Below the pieces are notes generated by a model. That model did not search any database. It was not told where the DNA came from and saw nothing but the letters and a program-made list of their open reading frames with translations. This document shows positions 42,590 through 50,103 of a stretch of 64,000 bases of DNA, in pieces (positions within the stretch are counted from its first letter, which is position 1; the number at the start of each line of letters is the position of its first letter). The position numbers and the translations under genes are program-made. The stretch covers positions 62,001-126,000 of the forward strand of contig SUUG01000013.1 in NCBI GenBank assembly GCA_015062655.1, read 5' to 3'. Source of the stretch: Coriobacteriaceae bacterium (lineage in GTDB: Bacteria; Actinomycetota; Coriobacteriia; Coriobacteriales; Coriobacteriaceae).

Positions 42590-43987
42590 ATGTCGCATGA
42601 AGCCGTCGCCGAGACGCTGCGGGTCGCGCTCAAGCGCGTCCCCGTCGCGCTGCTCGCATGCCTGCTGCTCGTCGTGGTCATCGGCGCCGTCGTCCTGGCA
42701 TGCCGCCATGAGCAGGAGCGCCAGGGCGCCGGCGCCGTCGCCTCGCCGGATGCCCCTACGGCCGCGTTCGCCGACGGCGTCCCCGCCCAGGGCCGGTTCG
42801 AGGCGTCCGTCTCCTACACCCTGTTCGGCGCGGAGTCCGCCGGCGAGATCACCTCGAGCGTGCTTTGGGACGACGCCTGGTTCTCCGCCGAGCCCACGGC
42901 CTACAACCACGACCTCGCGCGCGCCGCGATGCTCCTCTCCACGCTCGCCTATTCGGAGTCCGGGTACTACCAGGCGGGCTCCAGCCAGCCGGCGTACATG
43001 GAGGACGCGCTTGCGACCCTCGGGTTCTCGCGGGTCTCCACGGAGTCGTACCGGTACCGCAGCGAGGTGGTCGACGAGGTCCTCGACGCCGTCACGCAGC
43101 AGGCGGACGGCGTGGCCTACACGATCGCGAGCAAGCAGGTTGAGGATGCGACCGAGGGGTCCGCGCGCGAGCTGATCGCCGTGTCGGTGCGCGGCAGCTA
43201 CGGGTCAGAGTGGCTCAGCAACTTCAACCTGGGCGACGCGGCCAACGAGCTCGTCGCCCAGAAGGCGGACGGGCACCATTCCGGCTACCTGACCGCCGCC
43301 GAGGAGATCAAAGGCGAGCTCGACGCCTGGCGCGAGGCGGCCCATAGCAAGGGCCATGCCGTGTCGGTGCTGCTGTGCGGGCACAGCAGGGGAGGAGCTG
43401 TCGCGGGGCTGCTCGCGTCGATGCTCGACGACGAGGCCGCCGAGAGCGTTGCCGCATCAGAGCACGGCGATGATGCGGCCGAGGCCGCGCTGGCCGCCGC
43501 TGACCGCGTCTTCGCCTACACCTTCGCCTCGCCGCGCACGACCGTGGCAGCCGCCGGGGACGCCGCGCGCTACGGCAACATCTTCAACATCGTGAACCCG
43601 GCCGATCCGGTTCCGTACCTCCCGCTTGAGAGCTGGGGGTTCAACCGCAACGGCGTGACCGTGGGCTTCCCCGGCCAGGATCGGGACGGCTTCGATGCGG
43701 CCCATCGGCGCATGCTGGCGGCCTTCTCAGAGCTTACCGGTGAGGGCGATGCCTACGATCCCGATGCCGAGCAGTCGGTGCGGGGGTTTGTGGAGGATGC
43801 CTCGGAGCGCGTGCCGAGCGCGCGGGAGCTGATGACACCCGGCGGGGCCGTAGGGGTCACGGTGGCCGCCGCGGCGCACCTCAACCCGCTCACGATCTTG
43901 CGCGGGCATTATCCGAGCGTCTATCTCGCGTGGTTGAACGCGACCGACGCGGCCGACCTCGCGCTGCCGGACACGGCGACGGTGTGA
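42590..43987 (+). CDS. Lipase class 3 family protein, secreted or membrane-anchored
   Basis: The 465-residue protein has one N-terminal hydrophobic segment (about 17-38; VPVALLACLLLVVVIGAVVL) and an alpha/beta-hydrolase domain. The nucleophile elbow is GHSRGGAVAGLL, with the serine near residue 265. The acid appears in NPADPVPYLP and the histidine in LRGHYPSVYL close to the C-terminus, as in Lipase_3 enzymes. AAAGGAGG is at 42573-42580, with ATG 42590 the best start. It likely hydrolyses esters or lipids outside the cell. It converges with the pseudogene on the other strand. Confidence 0.85.
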   Translation: MSHEAVAETLRVALKRVPVALLACLLLVVVIGAVVLACRHEQERQGAGAVASPDAPTAAFADGVPAQGRFEASVSYTLFGAESAGEITSSVLWDDAWFSAEPTAYNHDLARAAMLLSTLAYSESGYYQAGSSQPAYMEDALATLGFSRVSTESYRYRSEVVDEVLDAVTQQADGVAYTIASKQVEDATEGSARELIAVSVRGSYGSEWLSNFNLGDAANELVAQKADGHHSGYLTAAEEIKGELDAWREAAHSKGHAVSVLLCGHSRGGAVAGLLASMLDDEAAESVAASEHGDDAAEAALAAADRVFAYTFASPRTTVAAAGDAARYGNIFNIVNPADPVPYLPLESWGFNRNGVTVGFPGQDRDGFDAAHRRMLAAFSELTGEGDAYDPDAEQSVRGFVEDASERVPSARELMTPGGAVGVTVAAAAHLNPLTILRGHYPSVYLAWLNATDAADLALPDTATV

Positions 43988-43994
43988 GGGCTCC

Positions 43995-44790
43995 TCAGAA
44001 CCGGATCACGGTCTTGCCGCGCGAGCGCCCGTTCGCGACCTTGTCGAGCGCGGCGTTCACATCGTCGAAGGGGAAGACCGTGTCCACGGAGGGTTTGATT
44101 CGACGCTCCTCGGCCACGTGCGCAACCTCGGCGAGCTGCTCGCCATCGGACTGCACGAAGATGAAGGGGTAGCTTCCGCCGTACTTCTTCGCCATGCGGT
44201 CGAACGAGAGCCCCGCGACGGTGAACAGCAAACGTTTCCAGAGCGGCAGCCCCATGCGGCGGGCGAAGCCCCGTTGGGCATACCGCGCAGCGACACGAGC
44301 GTGCCGCCGCGCCGCATGATCGAGAGCTGGCGCTCCGTCTCCTTGTCGCCAAGGGTGTCCAGCACGAAGTCGACGTCGGAGAGCCCCTTCGTGTAGTCCT
44401 GGGTCTTGTAGTCGAAGAACCGGTCAACCCCGGGGCCGAGCACGCGCTCGGCGCTCTCGGCGCCGCCGTTGGCGTAGACGGTGAGACCGCGGGTTTTGGC
44501 GAGCGGGATCGCCATCGCGCCGACGCCGCCGGTTCCGCCTACGGGCTCGGCGCGCATGTCCTCGATGACGCCGCCGAGGGACTGTCGCGCGAGGTCTTGC
44601 TGAAGCGCCTGCTCGGCGTGCCCGACGATGGGGTCGAGGATGCGCTTGATGTGGCCTCCCACGGGGCACTCCGGGTTGGCGTGCTGATGGGTGCGCATGA
44701 GGCGCGTGGACTGCACGGCCCGGTAGATGTCGAGGAGGGTTATGTCGTGCTTGCTGCGGCCGAGCTCGTAGGCGAACCCGCCCGCGCGCC
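43995..44790 (-). pseudogene. Chimeric remnant: Rrf2 regulator C-terminus joined to a zinc/quinone-type alcohol dehydrogenase C-terminal half
   Basis: Reading leftward from 44790, the frame gives GGFAYELGRSKHDITLLDIYR and PECPVGGHIKRILDPIV, the effector half of an Rrf2-family (YwnA-like) regulator without its DNA-binding domain. After IEDMRAEPV it continues GGTGGVGAMAIPLAKTRG, the NAD(P) domain of a medium-chain alcohol dehydrogenase or quinone oxidoreductase lacking its N-terminal half. At the G4 run 44269-44272 the frame breaks; the C-terminus (GLPLWKRLLFTVAG ... GRSRGKTVIRF) continues in another frame to the stop at 43995. At least two deletions and one frameshift are needed. It abuts the ohrR stop. 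Confidence 0.8.
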
Positions 44791-44792
44791 GC

Positions 44793-45266
44793 TCACGCCA
44801 AGCCGGCGAGGACCTTCTTGAGCAGCCTTTTGAGCTCGGCTGCGTCGGCGGGGTCGAGATCCAGGCAGCCCTGCATCTCCAGGGGGATGCCCGCCGCCCG
44901 CTCGCGCAGGTCGTGACCGGCATCGGTCAGGCTCACGATCACCCGGCGCTCGTCTGCCGCGTCGCGTGCGCGCGCGATCAGGCCTCGGCTCTCGAGCTTC
45001 TTCAGGAGCGGCGTGAGCGTGCCGGAGTCGAGGAGGAGCCGCCCCCCGAGCTCGTTGACGGTGACGCCGTCGCGCTCCCACAGCGCCAGCATGGTGATGT
45101 ACTGGGTGTAGGTGAGGCCGAGCTTGCTCAGCAGGGGCGTGTAGCGGCGCGTGATCGCCCGCGACGCCGCGTAGAGGGGGAAACAGAGCTGGTTGTCGAG
45201 CAGCAGCTGGTGATGGGTCCCGCAAACCGCCGCGATCCGCGCGCCCTCGGCGCTCCTACCGGTCAT
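44793..45266 (-). CDS. ohrR: OhrR-type MarR-family organic peroxide sensor
   Basis: This 157-residue winged-helix repressor senses organic hydroperoxides. The N-terminal NQLCFPLYAASRAI holds the redox cysteine in the same LCF context as B. subtilis OhrR, and LLDSGTLTPLLKKLESRGLI is the recognition helix region. It is 33 bp downstream of gpx on the same strand, and a near-perfect OhrR box lies upstream of gpx, so it most likely represses its own operon. Start is ATG 45266 or GTG 45278. Confidence 0.9.
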   Translation of the reverse strand: MTGRSAEGARIAAVCGTHHQLLLDNQLCFPLYAASRAITRRYTPLLSKLGLTYTQYITMLALWERDGVTVNELGGRLLLDSGTLTPLLKKLESRGLIARARDAADERRVIVSLTDAGHDLRERAAGIPLEMQGCLDLDPADAAELKRLLKKVLAGLA

Positions 45267-45299
45267 CTGCCTCACCACTCTCTTGAAATGCGCGCCGGC

Positions 45300-45842
45300 T
45301 TAGAGCAGGTTCGCGACGGCCTGCTCTAAGCCGGCTATGTCGATGGTCGGCTCGAAGCGCGCCACGACGTTGCCCTCGCGGTCCACCAGGAACTTCGTGA
45401 TGTTCCACTTGATGTAGGCCTTGTCACCGTACTCCTTGTCGATGCCGTACTTGACGACCTTCATGGCCATGGCCTTCGCGCCCTTGCCGAAGCTGTCGAA
45501 CGGCTTCTGCGTGGCGAGGTCGGCGAAGAGCGGCCAGGCGTTCTCGCCGTTGACGTCACCCTTCTTGAACTGCGGGAAGTCGGCGCCGAACTTCACGCTG
45601 CAGAACTCGCGGATCTCGTCGTCGGTGCCGGGGGCCTGGTTCTTGAACTGGTTGCAGGGGAAGTCGAGGATCTCGAGCCCCTGGTCGCGGTACTTCTTGT
45701 AGATCGCCTCGAGGTCCTCGTACTGCGGGGTGAAGCCGCAGCCCGTGGCCGTGTTGACGATCAGCAGAACCTTGCCCTCGTAGTCGGAGAGCGGGACCTC
45801 GGTGCCGTCTGGCTTGATGGCGGTGTGCTCATAGACGCTCAT
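45300..45842 (-). CDS. gpx: Glutathione peroxidase family protein (thiol peroxidase)
   Basis: This 180-residue enzyme reduces organic and hydrogen peroxides. It has the peroxidatic Cys in NTATGCGFTPQY, the Gln in LDFPCNQFKNQ and the Trp in IKWNITKFLVD. It is the cysteine, not selenocysteine, form; such bacterial enzymes usually take electrons from thioredoxin. GAAAGGACGAGCC precedes the start at 45842. It is the first gene of the gpx-ohrR unit and is preceded by the OhrR box. Confidence 0.94.
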   Translation of the reverse strand: MSVYEHTAIKPDGTEVPLSDYEGKVLLIVNTATGCGFTPQYEDLEAIYKKYRDQGLEILDFPCNQFKNQAPGTDDEIREFCSVKFGADFPQFKKGDVNGENAWPLFADLATQKPFDSFGKGAKAMAMKVVKYGIDKEYGDKAYIKWNITKFLVDREGNVVARFEPTIDIAGLEQAVANLL

Positions 45843-45896
45843 GGCTCGTCCTTTCTGCTGTGGAGCCGACGGGTGCCGTCGCCATGTAACTCTGCG

Positions 45897-45923
45897 CAAT
45901 TAAATTGTATACAATCTAATTAG
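45897..45923 (-). promoter_or_regulatory. OhrR operator overlapping the gpx promoter
   Basis: The dyad AATTAAATTGTATACAATCTAATT (one mismatch, centred on GTATAC at 45907-45912) is nearly identical to the known B. subtilis OhrR box (TACAATTAAATTGTATACAATT-type). On the gpx strand it contains TATACAAT, a likely -10 box, so bound OhrR would block RNA polymerase. It is 54 bp before the gpx start. Confidence 0.85.
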
Positions 45924-46126
45924 GGGCAGGGGAAGGCTGGGAAGTTCTTCACGATACCTGCACTGCGGCCTTGTGCTGCCGCGTTAGCTCGCCTGCCGGG
46001 ACCAGCTGCACCGTTGTCCGGCAGCAATCGATCCGGACGAGAGGGCATGCAGGGGCACGCACCTCATTCTCGGCCCATGGCGAAGTTTTGCGTAGGGAGA
46101 ATCGCATCCCTCTCCGTGCGCAGAAA

Positions 46127-46278
46127 CAAAAAAGTCGATTGTAGGGGGATTTTTTAGAAAGACTCAATACACTCTATCAAGATAAAGCACTCAACTGGGG
46201 ACAATCCGGGTGGAAGTTGTGCATTTCAGGGGGTCTACTGAAGGGTTCCGGAAAAATCCCCTTACAATCGACTTTTTG
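46127..46278. repeat. MITE-like intergenic element, copy 2 (152 bp)
   Basis: Same inverted ends as the element at 1461-1611 (left arm 46127-46155, right arm 46252-46278; one mismatch near the tip). The interior is homologous but diverged by substitutions and small indels. It lies between the gpx promoter and the CDF transporter 3' end. The flanking 45924-46126 and 46279-46310 hold no recognisable gene. Confidence 0.8.
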
Positions 46279-46310
46279 CGCGAAAGCACCCCTCCGTGCC
46301 CGTCAATCCG

Positions 46311-47150
46311 TCAGTCCGTGACGTCTGCGTCGAGGAACGTGTTCAGCGTGAAGTCCGGGTAGGCGACCTGGACCTCGGCGCGGATCTGCCGGTAGGTGGC
46401 CTCGCGGTTGGGTAGGGCGAAGTCGAGGATCACGTCAAATCTCAGCTCGCCGGCCGCTGCGTCCACGTAGAACCCGTGCAGCTGCAGCACGCCCTCGTGC
46501 GCCATGACTATGCGGGTGATCTCGCTGCGCATCTGCTTGGCCGTGCTGTCGGTGGTGTCGCGGAAGTAGATCCCCACGGCGGCGATCAGCACGCGTCCGT
46601 CGGTGGCCGCGTACACTGCATCCTGGATGCGCCGGCTCATCTCGTCGATCTCGCCGGCAGAAACTGTATCCGGGACCTCGGTGTGCACCGATCCCACGAT
46701 CTGCTCGGGACCGTAGGCGTGCAGCTCCAGGTCGAAGGCGCCGTTCGCATCGGGGTCGGCGGCGACCGCGCGCTTCACCTCGCGCGCGAGCTCGGCGTCC
46801 GCGCGCTCGCCGAGGATCTGGTTGATGGCCCCGCCGAGCATCTCGAGGCCGCCCTTCACAATGAACACCGAGATCAGCGTCCCGACCCACGCCTCGATCG
46901 CCACGCCGGCCACGAGGAACACGACGGCCGCAACCAGCGTCGGCAGCGAGAGGACGGCGTCGAAGAGTGCGTCGAAGAGGTTGTTCACCGCGTCCATCGT
47001 GATGGCGATGGAGTTCGAGGCGAACCCGATCACGGCCTTGAAGGCGGCGCGCAGCACGTTCGCCGCGATGCCGATGACGCCCGTCCGCACGATGACGCGG
47101 CTCCGCACGCCGGCCTTGAGCTGGTCCTTCTGAGCTGCGATCTCTTCCAT
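46311..47150 (-). CDS. Cation diffusion facilitator family transporter, internally shortened
   Basis: The 279-residue protein begins with TM1-TM2 of a CDF metal exporter (TGVIGIAANVLRAAFKAVIG ... SNSIAITMDAVNNLFDA). The expected TM3-TM4 and the conserved HPxGHG loop are missing; it continues directly with a TM5-6-like part (TLVAAVVFLVAG ... AWVGTLISVFIVKGG). The cytoplasmic dimerisation domain follows (about 110-279; AYGPEQIVGSVHTEVP). CDFs usually have six helices and this subgroup about 390 residues, so about 100 are gone without loss of frame. It may be a non-transporting derivative. ATG 47150 follows AGGAAAG. Confidence 0.75.
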   Translation of the reverse strand: MEEIAAQKDQLKAGVRSRVIVRTGVIGIAANVLRAAFKAVIGFASNSIAITMDAVNNLFDALFDAVLSLPTLVAAVVFLVAGVAIEAWVGTLISVFIVKGGLEMLGGAINQILGERADAELAREVKRAVAADPDANGAFDLELHAYGPEQIVGSVHTEVPDTVSAGEIDEMSRRIQDAVYAATDGRVLIAAVGIYFRDTTDSTAKQMRSEITRIVMAHEGVLQLHGFYVDAAAGELRFDVILDFALPNREATYRQIRAEVQVAYPDFTLNTFLDADVTD

Positions 47151-47346
47151 GGGGCATCTTTCCTGTGCACGCTGCATGGATAGGCGCTGGCCCGTCGTCC
47201 GTCGAGTGGGGCGCCTCGGTGGGCTTCCTCCCGCGTGCGGCCCGGTCCGCCGCCCGTGCGCGTACCCCGGGCCTGCACCCGATCTCGTCCCCCGGCCGCC
47301 CGCCGGAACGTCGGACCCCCGCGCTCCCCACGCGGCCGCGACCTTT

Positions 47347-47352
47347 TACAAT
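47347..47352 (+). promoter_or_regulatory. Candidate -10 box upstream of the glucokinase gene
   Basis: TTTTACAAT with TACAAT at 47347-47352, 33 bp before the ATG. No -35 box could be picked in the GC-rich upstream DNA. Confidence 0.4.
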
Positions 47353-47385
47353 AGGGGGCGCATATCAACGCCGAAAGGGGCCGCA

Positions 47386-48321
47386 ATGAAGCGCGTATTC
47401 GGAATCGACCTGGGTGGGACCACGGTCAAGTTCTCCATCGTCGACGAGGCGGGGCAGATCCACGAGCAGTGGGCCATCCCCACCGACGTGAGCGACAACG
47501 GCATCAACATCCCGAGCGACATGGTCGAAAGCATGCGCGAGAAGATGGACGGCCTCACGGGCGACGAGCGACCGGTCGCCATCGGCGTGGGCGTGCCCGG
47601 GCCCATCGTGGGCGATGTGGTGGAGCGCGCCGTCAACCTGGGCTGGACGAACATGCCGCTCGGCCGCGCCCTCAAGTCGGAGCTCGGCATGCCCGTCGCC
47701 CTGCTGAACGACGCCAACGCCGCGGCCCTCGGCGAGGTGTGGATGGGAGGCGACCCGGAGAGCGCCGGCGGCAACGCCGTCTTCGTGACGCTCGGCACCG
47801 GCGTCGGCGGCGGCGTGGTGGTGGCCGGCCGCGTCATGAACGGCGACCACGGTTGCGCGGGGGAGATCGGGCATTCCCCGGTCGCGGCGCACGAGTCTCG
47901 CCTCTGCGGCTGCGGCAAGAAGGACTGCCTCGAGTGCTATGCCTCGGCGAACGGCTTCGTGAAGACGGCCAACGAGCTCTACGCGCGCGCCGGATCGGCC
48001 CACACCTTCACCTCGGGCAAGGAGGTCTTCGACGAGGTGGCGGCCGGTGAGCCCCTCGCGATCGAGGCTCGCGACCTCACGGTGGAGTACCTCGCCCAGG
48101 CGCTTGCCCAGGTGGTCAACGTCATCGACCCGCGTGAGGTGATCGTGGGCGGCGGCCTCTCCTACGCCGGCCACCTCCTCATGGGCCCGCTCGCCGACCG
48201 CCTGCGCGACTACGTCTTCCCGGGCGTGCGCGACCGCTACGTGCTGCGCCGCGCCGTGCTCGGCAACGACGCCGGCGCCCTTGGGGCCGCGTATCAGGCC
48301 CTCCAGGAGATTGCAGGGTAG
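47386..48321 (+). CDS. glk: ROK-family glucokinase
   Basis: This 311-residue sugar kinase phosphorylates glucose (or a related hexose) with ATP. It has the ATP motif FGIDLGGTTVKFSIVD, the NDANAAALGE active-site segment, GTGVGGGVVV, the GEIGHSPV hexose-binding motif, and the ROK zinc site CGCGKKDCLECYAS. GAAAGGGG is the ribosome-binding site. A LacI-type regulator gene starts directly at the next base after its stop, so they are co-transcribed. Confidence 0.93.
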   Translation: MKRVFGIDLGGTTVKFSIVDEAGQIHEQWAIPTDVSDNGINIPSDMVESMREKMDGLTGDERPVAIGVGVPGPIVGDVVERAVNLGWTNMPLGRALKSELGMPVALLNDANAAALGEVWMGGDPESAGGNAVFVTLGTGVGGGVVVAGRVMNGDHGCAGEIGHSPVAAHESRLCGCGKKDCLECYASANGFVKTANELYARAGSAHTFTSGKEVFDEVAAGEPLAIEARDLTVEYLAQALAQVVNVIDPREVIVGGGLSYAGHLLMGPLADRLRDYVFPGVRDRYVLRRAVLGNDAGALGAAYQALQEIAG

Positions 48322-49728
48322 ATGCCCAAGGTGACGATCCAGGACGTGGCGCGCGAGGCCGGTGTGGCCCTGGGCACCGTGTCCAACGTGCTCAACCATC
48401 CCGAACGGGTGCGCGCTGCGACGCTCGACCGCGTGCGCGCCGCGATGGACAAGCTCGGGTACGCCCCGAATCAGAGCGCCCGCCTGCTCGCGGGCGGCGG
48501 CAGCATGACTTTCGGGCTCGTGCTCCCGAACCTGAGCAGCGGGTTCGCGCTGCAGGTGGCCAACGGCGCGCAGAGCGAGGCGCGCCGCGCCGGGTACGAC
48601 GTGGTGCTCGCGAATTCCGCCGGGGACGCCGAGTTGGAGCGGCGCCACCTGCGCTACTTCGCCGGAACCCAGGTGGCGGGCGTGCTGCTGCAGCCCGTGG
48701 AGCTGGGGTACTGCAGCGCGGCGGCAAGCGGTTCCGGTGCTGTTGACGGTCTTGGTGCGGCCGGGGAGCGGCCTGCGGGAGCGGGGGCTGCCGGGGAGAG
48801 GCTTCCGGGCGAAGGGGCTGCCGGTGGGTGGCCTGCGGCCGGGGCTGCCGGTGCGGTTGCTGCCGACTCGGGTGGCGCTGCCTGCCCGGATGGTGACGAA
48901 GCTACCGTGCTGAGCAGCGCGGCAACCGCCGGCCCGGTCAGAGCCGCCACGTCCCCGGCCTCCAACCCAAGCAGCGTCGCAGCAGCCGCGACCCCCGGCG
49001 AGGACCTTCCCGCGGACCCCTGCGCATACGACCCGCGTCCCGCCGACGCCCTCATGGGGTCGATCCCCCATGTCTATCTGGGCCTGGACAGCGAGGAGCC
49101 GGGGTTCTACGTGTCGGGCGGGGCGGACGTGCAGGGCTCGCTCGTGGCGGCTTGCGCGCTCCGCGCGGGCGCCCGCCATGTGGCGGTGGTCGGTGCGCGC
49201 GACGGCCGGGCCTGCCGGGACCGCGCCCTCGGTATTGGGCGCACCCTGCTCGACGCCGCGGGGCCCCGGTTCGAGTCGATCGAGACGGGCGCGCTCGCCC
49301 GGGACGGCATCGATCTCGCCCGCGCCCTTGCGAAGCGCCCGCGGCCGCAGCGGCCCGATTTCATCATCGCGCTCACCGACGCGCTGGCTGTGGGGATCAT
49401 CGCGGGACTGGACGCCGCCCGGATCCCGGTGCCCGACGAGGTGGCCGTGGCGGGGTGCGAGGGAAATCCGCTGGCGTGGACCGGTCGGCTGGCCCTGACG
49501 ACGGTGGTGCCCTCCGGCTACGAGGTGGGGCGGCGCGGCGTGCAGATGCTGATCGAGCAGATCGAGCTCGCGAAGCTGGCCGAGCTCACGGGCGAGCCCG
49601 ACCCGGGCGCGGACCCGTCGCTCAACCACCAGGCGCGGGTGCGTCCGTTTTTGCTGCAGCGCGCGAGCACCGGCGCGCCGGGTAGCGCCGCGGCGCCCGA
49701 GCTCGACATGGGGGCGCTCCTGTCCTAG
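48322..49728 (+). CDS. LacI-family transcriptional regulator with a low-complexity insert
   Basis: The 468-residue regulator has a standard HTH (IQDVAREAGVALGTVSNVLNH) and a periplasmic-binding-protein-like sensor. LacI members are usually 330-350 residues. Here about 110 residues (approximately 130-243), made mostly of Gly, Ala, Pro, Ser and Glu, are inserted after the first sensor strand block (AGVLLQPVEL) and before IPHVYLGLDSEE. The ATG follows the glk stop directly (TAGATG). It may control glk or sugar use; the ligand is unknown. Confidence 0.9.
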   Translation: MPKVTIQDVAREAGVALGTVSNVLNHPERVRAATLDRVRAAMDKLGYAPNQSARLLAGGGSMTFGLVLPNLSSGFALQVANGAQSEARRAGYDVVLANSAGDAELERRHLRYFAGTQVAGVLLQPVELGYCSAAASGSGAVDGLGAAGERPAGAGAAGERLPGEGAAGGWPAAGAAGAVAADSGGAACPDGDEATVLSSAATAGPVRAATSPASNPSSVAAAATPGEDLPADPCAYDPRPADALMGSIPHVYLGLDSEEPGFYVSGGADVQGSLVAACALRAGARHVAVVGARDGRACRDRALGIGRTLLDAAGPRFESIETGALARDGIDLARALAKRPRPQRPDFIIALTDALAVGIIAGLDAARIPVPDEVAVAGCEGNPLAWTGRLALTTVVPSGYEVGRRGVQMLIEQIELAKLAELTGEPDPGADPSLNHQARVRPFLLQRASTGAPGSAAAPELDMGALLS

Positions 49729-50103
49729 CGGGCTCTGGGGCGCGCGGCGGTTACGGGCGCGAGCGCCGCCCCGCGTACCGCAGCCCTTGCGTCCTTGCTG
49801 CGCCCGCCAACGCTCGGACCCCGTGCACCGCGAATCGAGCCCCGTTCGTGTCCCTCCACCGCTCTCGTTGGAGCCTCGGATGCGGGCGCACCCTCCGCAC
49901 CCGCGCATCCTCTGTCCCTACTGGTATTTCAATGGAATAACCACCTTGCTGCACAGCAGCTCCGCATCGCGTCGCTACCATGTTTTATTGTGCGAAACGG
50001 ATCGTCCTCGGCACGGGGTCGCGGGGTGCGTCCCCGCCCGCGCGGAGCGCCGCGGCCGCCGTCTGTCTCGCGCACCTGAAGCCACCGACCCAAGGAGCGA
50101 ACT
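49729..50103. promoter_or_regulatory. Intergenic region upstream of glmS
   Basis: No gene is seen. An imperfect dyad GGTATTTC-AAT-GGAATAACC lies at 49923-49942 in a less GC-rich patch and may be a regulatory site. I looked for the conserved core of the glmS ribozyme near the start codon and did not find it. Confidence 0.4.

Noticed and set aside
49729..50103. Possible glmS ribozyme upstream of glmS
   Set aside because: The conserved catalytic core could not be found at the expected distance from the start codon.
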